Assembly (NCBI GenBank): GCA_046727435.1
Contig: JBKPCR010000243.1
Span: 1 to 8,597, forward strand
Direction of reading: 5' to 3'
Source: CAVPRW01 sp046727435 [NCBI: bacterium]
GTDB taxonomy: Bacteria > Tectomicrobia > Entotheonellia > J063
Length of the DNA: 8,597 nt
Numbering within the stretch: the stretch's first letter is position 1; each line of letters begins with the position of its first letter. The notes beneath the pieces were generated by a model. It searched no databases and had not been told where the DNA came from. It saw only the letters and a program-made list of their open reading frames with translations. The position numbers and the translations under genes are program-made. Positions 1-6,199 of this stretch are shown here, in pieces.

Positions 1-86
1 TCGATGAGCTCCACCACGGAATCAGCGCCGGTGATGGGGCGTGGGTCGATACGCCGTCCTTGGAGAAATCGCCGTGGTTGTGCCAT
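1..86 (-). CDS. Deoxyhypusine synthase-like protein, N-terminal fragment (runs off left edge)
   Basis: Only the first 28 codons are in the window. The peptide begins MAQPRRFLQGRRID and continues with PRPITGADSVVELI. This resembles the N-terminus of bacterial deoxyhypusine synthase-like proteins, where a short 'FL.GRRI.P.PI.G..SV.ELI' stretch precedes the NAD-binding Rossmann-like domain. Family members use NAD and spermidine or related amines, but bacterial homologues usually have no eIF5A substrate and their role is often unclear or homospermidine-like. The start is an ATG at 86 preceded by an AGGAG-type ribosome binding site about 7 bases upstream. The gap to the stop of the upstream DUF2784 gene is only 25 bases, so the two are probably co-transcribed. 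The assignment rests on the N-terminus alone. Confidence 0.6.
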   Translation of the reverse strand, partial: MAQPRRFLQGRRIDPRPITGADSVVELI

Positions 87-111
87 GAGCGCTCCTGTAC
101 AGCGAGGCGTT

Positions 112-519
112 CTAGGGCCGCTGGCGGGCTAGTTTGCGTAACGGTGGTAGATAATGGTAAAACCCGACGACGGTAAGGGCCAATGCAGTATATGCCACGG
201 TAAACACCCACACCGGTGCATCGTAATACAACAGCCGGTAGAATAGGTGGCCGATAAATGAGCGCTCGTACCCGGCCGCACCCGATGCCACAAGCAAGGC
301 CTGCTCAAACCAGGTCAACGGGCATGTCACGCCGATGAGCGCTTCTACGGCGATGATGGCTGTACACAGCATATGCGCGAGGCGGAAGCGGCGCGCCCGC
401 ACCCAACGCCAATCCAACCAACCGCCAAGCGGCACCACCAGTAGGCCGCCGATCACAAAAGCGGCGTAACCGACATGCAGCACGAGCACGGCATCGGCTA
501 ACAGGATCATCATATCCAC
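112..519 (-). CDS. DUF2784 family integral membrane protein
   Basis: This is a 135-residue hydrophobic protein. It has membrane segments at about residues 5-30, 48-65 and 101-121, with Arg-rich loops (WRWVRARRFR around 37-46) between the first two. The motif CPLTWFE at 66-72, after an 'EALIGVTCPLT' helix end, is the hallmark I recognise from DUF2784, where CPLT is followed by a Leu/Phe-Glu pair. The function of the family is unknown. The usual length is about 120-140 residues, so the gene looks intact. The start is uncertain: GTG at 519 is the most upstream, but ATG codons at 513 and 510 follow, and the G-rich stretch just upstream could serve any of them. It lies 29 bases downstream of the peroxiredoxin gene and 25 bases upstream of the deoxyhypusine-synthase-like gene, suggesting an operon. 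Confidence 0.8.
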   Translation of the reverse strand: MDMMILLADAVLVLHVGYAAFVIGGLLVVPLGGWLDWRWVRARRFRLAHMLCTAIIAVEALIGVTCPLTWFEQALLVASGAAGYERSFIGHLFYRLLYYDAPVWVFTVAYTALALTVVGFYHYLPPLRKLARQRP

Positions 520-548
520 CCGTCGCTCTTAGTCCATGCTTCTGCCGA

Positions 549-1022
549 TTAATTCCCCTTCCCTTGGAGCACCGCCAGGATTTCGTCAGCGTGGGTGTCG
601 GGCTTCACTTTGGGGAAGACAGCAGCGATCTTTCCCGTCTCATCGATGACGTAGGTGACACGGTTGGTGCCCATATACTTTTTGCCGTACATGCTTTTTT
701 CGCCCCAGGCCCCATAGGCTTCGACGAGGCGCTTATCGGTATCAGCCAGCAACGTGAACGGCAAATCATACTTCTGGATGAAGGCTTTGTGGGATTTCTC
801 ACTATCGATGCTGACGCCGAGGATTTCGATGTTGAGTTGGCGAAACTTAGCAAAGTTATCGCGGAAGGCACATGCTTCCTTGGTGCACCCAGAGGTGTTG
901 TCTTTCGGATAAAAATAGAGAATCACCTTCTTGCCCTGGAAGTCACTGAGCGCATGCGTCTTCCCATCCTGGTCGGTCGTCGTGAACTCCGGCGCCTGCG
1001 TGCCCACCGCTAGAAGACTCAC
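549..1022 (-). CDS. bcp: Thioredoxin-dependent thiol peroxidase, BCP-type peroxiredoxin
   Basis: This cytoplasmic 157-residue atypical 2-Cys or 1-Cys peroxiredoxin reduces hydrogen peroxide and organic hydroperoxides using thioredoxin. The active-site pattern PxxxTxxC is complete: Pro39, Thr43 and peroxidatic Cys46 in PKDNTSGCTKEACAFRD. The candidate resolving cysteine is Cys51, five residues on, as in Escherichia coli BCP. The thioredoxin-fold strands KKVILYFYP and IEILGVSID and the loop RVTYVIDETGKI are typical. Length matches the family (about 150-160). The start codon is GTG at 1022, supported by a strong AAGGAGG box at 1029-1035 with a 6-base spacer. The 96-base gap to the upstream binding-protein gene contains two TATGAT hexamers on the coding strand but no convincing -35 box, so I do not call a promoter. 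No signal peptide is present. Confidence 0.95.
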   Translation of the reverse strand: MSLLAVGTQAPEFTTTDQDGKTHALSDFQGKKVILYFYPKDNTSGCTKEACAFRDNFAKFRQLNIEILGVSIDSEKSHKAFIQKYDLPFTLLADTDKRLVEAYGAWGEKSMYGKKYMGTNRVTYVIDETGKIAAVFPKVKPDTHADEILAVLQGKGN

Positions 1023-1028
1023 TGCGAT

Positions 1029-1035
1029 CCTCCTT
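1029..1035 (-). promoter_or_regulatory. Strong Shine-Dalgarno site fixing the GTG start of bcp
   Basis: The coding strand reads AAGGAGG here, 6 bases before a GTG codon at 1022. This near-perfect match to the anti-Shine-Dalgarno sequence decides in favour of the GTG start. Confidence 0.8.
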
Positions 1036-1118
1036 TATCATAGGGCAGCGTGACTTACCATGTGGAAGAGAGGTAGCTCCCCTAACAGGGCCTCGATCAT
1101 ACTGCACCGCCGTTCCAG

Positions 1119-2693
1119 TCAGTCGGACTGCCGGTTACCGTTCCAGGTGGCCGAAAACAAGTACATCAACTCATCGCTGCTCGCCTCGTAGTCGAGCTGA
1201 CGATTCACCCCTTCAATCACATACTGGCCGTAGAGCGGCACCCAATATGCCTGATCCATAACCGATTTCTGGAGGACGCTGTAGATAGCCTTGCGTTTCT
1301 CAGGATCGATCGTGGCGCGGCCGTCGTCCAGGAATTTGTCCAGCTCCGGGCTGGTGTTATAGGCATAGGGTTGCCCCGTGTGGAATAGCGGATAGTAGAC
1401 GGCATCGGCATCGAAGGAGGCACCATGCCCCCATGCTAGGAGCGTCAGTCCCTCCATCTTGCCTTGGCGCAGTTGTGTATAGAACTCGGAGACATCCGCG
1501 AAGGGGCGGATTCTCACCTTGATGCCAACCTTTTCGAGGCTCTCTATGATGTAGGCACTCAGACGTTCGGCGCCTGGAACCACCGCCGGCGAGAAATTTA
1601 GTGGAATCTCCAAGCCTTCTGTGTAGCCGGCATCGCTCAGGAGGCTGCGAGCTTTTTGCAAATCGAAGGGGCGCGGCGCTAGGTTCGGATCATACCCAAA
1701 GTATAACGAGGTGAGGCCGACGGGAGCTCGCATGGCGAATTTCTGTAGTACGGTGACGATCATGTCATCGACCGGCAGGGCGTAACTGATGGCACGCCGG
1801 ACACGCCGATCCGTGAGCGGTGTTTTACTGGCCCGACCGTCCCCATCGATCTGCAGAAACACCAGACGTGGCGTAGGCTTGGAGCTGACCCGTGCGATGC
1901 CAGAATGGTCTAGTAGTGCTGCCTGCTCGATGGTCAGTCCGCGCATGATGTGTACTTCGCCGGCCAGCAACTTTCTGAAACGCTCCGCTGGATCGAGGAT
2001 CATCTGAAAGGTCAAGGTGCGAATCAACGGCCGCCCTTTAGGCCCTCCCCAGTACTCATCGTTGGCTCGCACGATGAGCGGCCCCCCCCGTTTGCGGGCA
2101 ACAAACCGATACGGCCCAGCCCCCACTGGGGCCTCCCCAAACTTTTCCTCCCCGACCTCGGTGAAATATTGCGGTGGCAGGACGTGCAAACGTGTCAGGA
2201 CATCCGGCAACGAGGCGACGGGACGATGGGCATGGAGGCGTAGGGAGAGGTCATCGACGACTTCGACCTCTTTCACCCAGGCGAAGGCAGTCCGGTGCGG
2301 GGATTTCGGGTCTGCCTGCAGGAGATAGTCGATGGTGAACTTCACCGCCGCGGCGTCAAGCGGCTCGCCATTATGAAATCGAATGTGAGGGCGCAGCTTG
2401 ACCTCCCACGTGAGATCGTCGATCGCTTTCAACGACTCGGCGAGGTTCGACACCGGCCGCAGGGTTTTGGGATCGCGGAAGAAGAGCTGATCGTGGATGA
2501 GCCCATCAATGATGGCGTTCAGCTTATAATTGTGGCCGTATGGATTGAGCGTCTGGATTTCTCCATCCAGCGCAACGACGATGCCATCGTTGGGCATAGG
2601 AATTGCCCACACATGCTGCGCCGCGAGGAGTACATACAGCAGTAGCACGCCCGTCACACGGGCGCTGGTCGGTTGACTGGCCCAACCGCACAC
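1119..2693 (-). CDS. ABC-type peptide/solute-binding protein, family 5 (SBP_bac_5), exported
   Basis: This 524-residue periplasmic binding protein belongs to the DppA/OppA/NikA family, which captures peptides, nickel chelates or other ligands for an ABC importer. Residues 84-126 show the family signature: LAESLKAIDDLTWEVKL followed by RPHIRFHNGEPLDAAAVKF. The C-terminal 'QSVMDQAYWVPLYGQ' region is also typical. The N-terminus has a hydrophobic stretch at about 14-28 ending in VWA before IPMP, a signal peptidase I site near residue 30. There is no lipobox cysteine, so it should be soluble in the periplasm. The start is GTG at 2693, preceded by AAGGGG with an 8-base spacer and by an in-frame TGA just upstream. 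No permease or ATPase gene accompanies it in the window, so the ligand cannot be inferred. A run of eight G on the coding strand (plus-strand C at 2082-2089) lies inside the gene around residue 202; the frame is intact. Confidence 0.9.
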   Translation of the reverse strand: MCGWASQPTSARVTGVLLLYVLLAAQHVWAIPMPNDGIVVALDGEIQTLNPYGHNYKLNAIIDGLIHDQLFFRDPKTLRPVSNLAESLKAIDDLTWEVKLRPHIRFHNGEPLDAAAVKFTIDYLLQADPKSPHRTAFAWVKEVEVVDDLSLRLHAHRPVASLPDVLTRLHVLPPQYFTEVGEEKFGEAPVGAGPYRFVARKRGGPLIVRANDEYWGGPKGRPLIRTLTFQMILDPAERFRKLLAGEVHIMRGLTIEQAALLDHSGIARVSSKPTPRLVFLQIDGDGRASKTPLTDRRVRRAISYALPVDDMIVTVLQKFAMRAPVGLTSLYFGYDPNLAPRPFDLQKARSLLSDAGYTEGLEIPLNFSPAVVPGAERLSAYIIESLEKVGIKVRIRPFADVSEFYTQLRQGKMEGLTLLAWGHGASFDADAVYYPLFHTGQPYAYNTSPELDKFLDDGRATIDPEKRKAIYSVLQKSVMDQAYWVPLYGQYVIEGVNRQLDYEASSDELMYLFSATWNGNRQSD

Positions 2694-2728
2694 GGTCGAT
2701 CCCCTTAATCAGCCCCAGGCTCAACATC

Positions 2729-2750
2729 CATGACGTCCGCAGCAGTCATG
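2729..2750. promoter_or_regulatory. Possible operator-like dyad upstream of the binding-protein gene
   Basis: CATGAC and GTCATG form a perfect 6-base inverted repeat separated by 10 bases, about 36 bases upstream of the GTG start at 2693. The size and spacing suit a dimeric regulator, but such a dyad can occur by chance. The rest of the 266-base gap (2694-2959) has no gene. It holds a 13-base ATGCT-ACG-AGCAT hairpin at 2875-2887, too short and without a T tract to be a good terminator for the M16 operon, and no clear sigma-70 promoter. Confidence 0.2.
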
Positions 2751-2959
2751 ACAATCAGGCTAAAACCGCTACGCGGCTCGCCGACCTTTGTGGGTCACAT
2801 GGCACGTCGGAGGGGGATACTCTGGTCAACGCCATAGGATCGTGAGGCCCGGCGTCCCCGGTCGCGCGTGACGAATGCTACGAGCATCTCTCGATCCCGC
2901 ATCATAGCATAGTCTGATTTGGTATGACACCATATGATAGAATTCCCCGCCGCGCCGCC

Positions 2960-4432
2960 TCATGGTGCGGGCTCATAGCGAATCGTCTCGGGCGGGATAG
3001 GTGCATCAGCCAGGTCCAGTTGCTGTCGTTTACTGACCAGCGCCAGGACAAAGTTGTCGGCTTCCAGATAGCGCTGCGCCAGCCGTTGAATCTCCTGCGG
3101 GGTCAACTGCTGGATGAGCCGGATGTCTAACTCCCAATAGCTATCCGGGAGGCCAAAGAATTCGCGGTCGACGAGGAGCCCTGCGACTTGTCCATATGAC
3201 TCGGCACGCCGTGGCAGGCTACCTTCGTAATAGAGCTTCATGTCGGTCAATTCGTCGGCGCTCACCAACGTCTGCTTCATGCGATCGATGACAGCGAACA
3301 GGCTCTTGATGGCCTGTGAGGTGGTATCGATTTTGGTCTGCAACCCTGCATAGAAGAAGCCTGGAAATTGGCTGCCACCCACGAAATCCGAGGAGACTGA
3401 ATAGGCAAGGCCCTGCTCTTCCCGGATCGAGTGCGTCAATCGCGACACAAATCCGCCCCCACCGAGGATATAGTTCATGGCACGAATGGCGGCAAACTCG
3501 GGATCGGCCCGACGCACCGACAGATACCCATACTGCACATAGCTCTGGTTCACATCCATATCCACTATGCGCACCTGCTTCCCTTGGGTGGGCGAGGGTT
3601 GCGGCAGGACGATCTGGTCAAGAGGCCGTGTTTGCCAACCCCCAAGGGCGCGCTCGATCAACTCCAGCATGCGTGTGTCCGAGAAGTCGCCGACCATGAC
3701 GATGATGGCGTTATTGGGGACGTAGAAGCGCTGATAAAAGGCCAGGACATCGTCACGGGTGATTTGAGACACGGTCGACGCGTAGCCTGAAATCGGGCGG
3801 TGCAATGGGTGCTCGCCGTACAGCACTTCGCGAAACACTTCAGACACAACCTGACGCGGATTCGCCCGTCGCTGTTGAATCTGCGACAGCATGCGAGTGC
3901 GTTCCCGTTCTAACTCTGCCATCTCAAAGCGCGAATCTTGCAGGATATCGGCGAACAGGCTAAGACCACGGTCGATATCTTTGGCCAGCAGCGACAGAGA
4001 CACGGTACTTCCCGTGCCGCCGGCAGTGGCATCGAGGCGTGCCCCCAAGAAGTCGAGTTCCTCGGCAATGGCGGTCGCCGTGCGTGTTGTCGTCCCCTTG
4101 TCGAGCAGACGGGCAGTCATGTCGGAAAGCCCGGCTTTCTCCTCCGGATCGTAGGCCGAACCCACTTTAAAACGGACGCTGATCGCGGCAATGGGCAATT
4201 TCTCTTTGGGTGACACGACCACGGTCAGGCCGTTAGGCAGGACCATAGTTTGGGATGGAATATGGAGCGCCATCGTCTCCGCCGCCAGTGCGGCTCTGCC
4301 ATTGGTCAACGCTAGCAGGATCGCCACCAGCGAGAGACACCGCACGAGCCGTGGCGCCCTGCTTGTCATGGTGGCATCGAAGTGTGCATCGGCGGTGTTG
4401 TCTGTCATTACCCCATGTATTTTTGTCCCCAT
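2960..4432 (-). CDS. M16 family peptidase-like protein, non-catalytic Arg/Tyr subunit, exported
   Basis: This 490-residue protein has two M16 domains, with an N-terminal half at about 60-250 and a C-terminal half at about 285-470. At the place where active members have HxxEH it reads GLSDMTARLL: Asp104, Ala107 and Arg108 replace the three zinc-site residues, so it cannot bind catalytic zinc there. It keeps the glycine-rich loop GGGGFVSRL and the Arg337/Tyr344 pair (REEQGLAYS), which in heterodimeric M16 peptidases positions the substrate backbone. It should therefore pair with the catalytic subunit encoded just upstream. The ATG at 4432 overlaps the upstream stop as TAATG, with AAAGGCGGG just ahead, implying translational coupling. 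The signal peptide (about 29-50, cleaved near ALA-AE) begins unusually far in. Met22 (4369) would give a more standard signal peptide but has no ribosome binding site. Export to the periplasm is likely. Confidence 0.9.
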   Translation of the reverse strand: MGTKIHGVMTDNTADAHFDATMTSRAPRLVRCLSLVAILLALTNGRAALAAETMALHIPSQTMVLPNGLTVVVSPKEKLPIAAISVRFKVGSAYDPEEKAGLSDMTARLLDKGTTTRTATAIAEELDFLGARLDATAGGTGSTVSLSLLAKDIDRGLSLFADILQDSRFEMAELERERTRMLSQIQQRRANPRQVVSEVFREVLYGEHPLHRPISGYASTVSQITRDDVLAFYQRFYVPNNAIIVMVGDFSDTRMLELIERALGGWQTRPLDQIVLPQPSPTQGKQVRIVDMDVNQSYVQYGYLSVRRADPEFAAIRAMNYILGGGGFVSRLTHSIREEQGLAYSVSSDFVGGSQFPGFFYAGLQTKIDTTSQAIKSLFAVIDRMKQTLVSADELTDMKLYYEGSLPRRAESYGQVAGLLVDREFFGLPDSYWELDIRLIQQLTPQEIQRLAQRYLEADNFVLALVSKRQQLDLADAPIPPETIRYEPAP

Positions 4433-5775
4433 TAGCCCGCCTTTGGGGGGCTCATCGGCACGATGGTGACCACGGTGCGATTGGTTTTGGTGAGATAGGT
4501 GCGCGCTACGCGGGCGACGTCCTGCTTGGTCACGCGTCGCAAGCGCTCGATATACTCATTGATGACCTTGTATGACTGCAGGATGTGAAACGATCCGATG
4601 GTGAACCCCTGCTGCTGGATCGAGTCCTGTCGGAACACAAACCCGCTCAGCGTCTGATTGATCGCCTTCTCTAGCTCGCGATCGGCGATCGACTCCGCGG
4701 TCACCTGCTCGATCTGCTCGTAGACTGCCGCCTCAACCTCCGCCGGCGTTTTCCCGGCCTGCACCATAGAGACAATGGTAAACAGACCGGGATCAATGCG
4801 CAGGTCCGCGTTGGCACTGATAGACGTAGCGAGCTGGCGCTCGTAGACCAAGTCGCGATAGAGCCGAGAGCTTTGCCCCTGACTGAGAATCTGGCCCAAC
4901 ACCTCCAGTGGCAGGGCGTCGGCATGCTCAAAGGCCGGGATATGATAGGCCATGGCCAGGGCGGCGAGCGCCGTCGGCCGCGGGATCTCGGCGCGGTGCT
5001 CACCCAACTGCGGGGGCTCAGGGGGACGCACAGGCGGCGGCGGCGGCCCCTGTGGAAGCGATTCGAAATAGCGGCGTACGGCCGCCATGGTCTGGCTGGG
5101 GTCGACATCCCCGACGATGATCACCGTGGCATTGTTCGGAATGTAGTAGGTCTTGTAGTGCGCCTCCAGCTCCTCGCGTGTGATGGCCTCGATATCACTC
5201 ATCCAGCCGATGGTCGGCCAGTGATAGGGGTGCGCCTTGTAGGCCAAGGCGCCCAACACCTCGTACATCGGCCCCGTTGGGGTATTCTCCCGCAGCCGCC
5301 GCTCTTCCTTCACCACCTCGCGCTCAGCCTTGATCTCATTTGGTTCGAGCAGCAGATGCGCCATCCGGTCGGCCTCGAGATCTAGGGCCAACTCCAGGCG
5401 GGCAGAGGGCAGCACCGAGTAATAGGCGGTCATGTCATTGGAGGTAAAGGCGTTCTGGGTACCGCCGTAGCGCTGGATCAATTGCGTATAGAGCCCTGGG
5501 CCATATTTCGGCGTGCCTTTGAACATCATATGCTCGAGGAAGTGGGAGATCCCCGTGATCCCTGGGCGTTCGTTACGCGAGCCGACGCGATACCAGACTT
5601 GCACGGTCACCAACGGCACGGCATGATCTTCCAGGATCAGGACTTGGAGGCCGTTCTCTAATCGCCACTCTTTGATGTCCAAGTGAAACCCTTCTTCCGC
5701 CCATCCTAAACTGCAGCCGATGATCAGAGAGGTCACCAACAACATTATGAGCCTGCGACACCCATGTCGCTTCAT
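4432..5775 (-). CDS. M16 family zinc metallopeptidase, catalytic subunit, exported
   Basis: This 447-residue zinc endopeptidase belongs to the family of mitochondrial processing peptidase and pitrilysin. The inverted zinc motif HFLEH is at His78-Glu81-His82. The third ligand is the Glu at 157 or 158 in EREVVKEERR, about 75 residues on as expected. The second M16 domain starts near 260, after a proline-rich linker at 243-256 encoded partly by CCG repeats. Positions equivalent to the Arg/Tyr pair of the partner are Val310 and Thr317, so this subunit lacks the substrate-gripping pair. The N-terminus is exported: MKRHGCRRLIMLLVTSLIIGC fits a lipobox (IIGC, Cys21), though a signal peptidase I site after GWA at 26 is also possible. 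The ATG at 5775 has a GGGG box about 8 bases upstream. A strong hairpin ends only 13 bases before the start codon. Confidence 0.94.
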   Translation of the reverse strand: MKRHGCRRLIMLLVTSLIIGCSLGWAEEGFHLDIKEWRLENGLQVLILEDHAVPLVTVQVWYRVGSRNERPGITGISHFLEHMMFKGTPKYGPGLYTQLIQRYGGTQNAFTSNDMTAYYSVLPSARLELALDLEADRMAHLLLEPNEIKAEREVVKEERRLRENTPTGPMYEVLGALAYKAHPYHWPTIGWMSDIEAITREELEAHYKTYYIPNNATVIIVGDVDPSQTMAAVRRYFESLPQGPPPPPVRPPEPPQLGEHRAEIPRPTALAALAMAYHIPAFEHADALPLEVLGQILSQGQSSRLYRDLVYERQLATSISANADLRIDPGLFTIVSMVQAGKTPAEVEAAVYEQIEQVTAESIADRELEKAINQTLSGFVFRQDSIQQQGFTIGSFHILQSYKVINEYIERLRRVTKQDVARVARTYLTKTNRTVVTIVPMSPPKAG

Positions 5776-5788
5776 ACGCTACCCCTAA

Positions 5789-5826
5789 CGAGAAAGCCCA
5801 ACTGCGGTCGCAATTGGGCTTTCTCG
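5789..5826 (-). terminator. Intrinsic-type hairpin terminator between the small exported gene and the M16 operon
   Basis: A perfect 13-base inverted repeat pairs 5789-5801 with 5814-5826 (CGAGAAAGCCCAA against TTGGGCTTTCTCG). An inner 3-base extension leaves a GGTC loop. The A-rich and T-rich ends of the arms (AAAGCCC...GGGCTTT) give it the form of a bidirectional rho-independent terminator. On the minus strand there is no long U tract beyond the stem, only TTT inside it followed by CTCGTT, so efficiency may be partial. It ends transcription of the small gene that stops at 5856 and lies in the leader of the M16 operon. Confidence 0.7.
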
Positions 5827-5855
5827 ATGGCTCGAATGCAAATGGTGATACGAGG

Positions 5856-6074
5856 TTACTTTTTTTCGAGGGTTTTGCCGGTCTTCACCGACTGAGCCAC
5901 CTTCTCGGGCGCGGCAGGAACAGCGTCGGTGGTAGCCACCCGGTCGCTGCTGATTTGCGGCTCGTCACTCTTCACCATTTGGGCTTTGGTATGCCCGGCA
6001 CACTCGGCAAACGCGAAGGACATACTGGCCACCACCACGAAGGCGGCCACGAGAATCGTCGCCACGAGTTTCAT
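5856..6074 (-). CDS. Small exported protein of unknown function
   Basis: This is a 72-residue protein with a clear signal peptide: MKLVATILVAAFVVVASMSFAFA followed by ECAGHTK, cleaved after about residue 23. The mature part is roughly 49 residues, hydrophilic, low in aromatics, rich in Ala, Lys, Val and Thr, and ends in KTLEKK. It has a single cysteine right after the cleavage site. The cysteine follows Glu rather than a lipobox, so I read it as soluble and not a lipoprotein. I do not recognise a family. The frame extends to a GTG at 6083, but the AAGGGGG box at 6083-6089 is 8 bases from the ATG at 6074, which decides the start. It has its own promoter candidate upstream and a terminator downstream, so it is probably expressed alone. 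Its short size and tidy expression signals suggest an abundant periplasmic protein. Confidence 0.8.
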   Translation of the reverse strand: MKLVATILVAAFVVVASMSFAFAECAGHTKAQMVKSDEPQISSDRVATTDAVPAAPEKVAQSVKTGKTLEKK

Positions 6075-6082
6075 ACGTGTCA

Positions 6083-6089
6083 CCCCCTT
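6083..6089 (-). promoter_or_regulatory. Shine-Dalgarno site deciding the start of the small exported gene
   Basis: AAGGGGG on the coding strand sits 8 bases before ATG 6074. It overlaps the alternative GTG at 6083, which it therefore excludes. Confidence 0.7.
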
Positions 6090-6148
6090 ACGATGTGACT
6101 CCTTCCTTCCAACACCATCGATAGGCTCGGCTCATCCCACCATCGGCC

Positions 6149-6178
6149 ACTTTAACAAAGGCATCTGCGAAAAGTCAA
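6149..6178 (-). promoter_or_regulatory. Sigma-70-like promoter for the small exported gene
   Basis: On the minus strand TTGACT (6173-6178, five of six to consensus) is followed after 18 bases by TAAAGT (6149-6154, four of six). Transcription would start near 6141, giving a leader of about 65 bases before ATG 6074. The site lies in the gap after the stop of the pentahaem gene at 6200. The leader also contains CGATGGTG twice, 26 bases apart, of unknown meaning. Confidence 0.5.
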
Positions 6179-6199
6179 GCGTCGGTTTTTCCCAACACG

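Noticed and set aside
564-1013. 149-codon open frame on the plus strand opposite the peroxiredoxin gene
   Set aside because: It is antisense to a clearly real gene with complete active-site motifs and a strong ribosome binding site; its product resembles nothing and it has no initiation signals.
1023-1118. TATGAT hexamers as a promoter for bcp
   Set aside because: Neither has a usable -35 box at 16-18 bases, and the nearer one is too close to the ribosome binding site.
2875-2887. ATGCT-ACG-AGCAT hairpin as terminator of the M16 operon
   Set aside because: A five-base AT-containing stem without a T tract is too weak to call.
5031-5048. GGC/CCG triplet repeat as a regulatory or unstable element
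   Set aside because: It simply encodes the proline-rich linker between the two M16 domains and is only about four to five units long.
4873-5385. 170-codon plus-strand frame opposite the catalytic M16 gene
   Set aside because: It is a shadow in GC-rich coding sequence. The minus strand carries HFLEH and the full family pattern.
5814-6098. 94-codon plus-strand frame over the small exported gene
   Set aside because: The minus-strand gene has a signal peptide, promoter, ribosome binding site and terminator; the plus frame starts inside the terminator stem.
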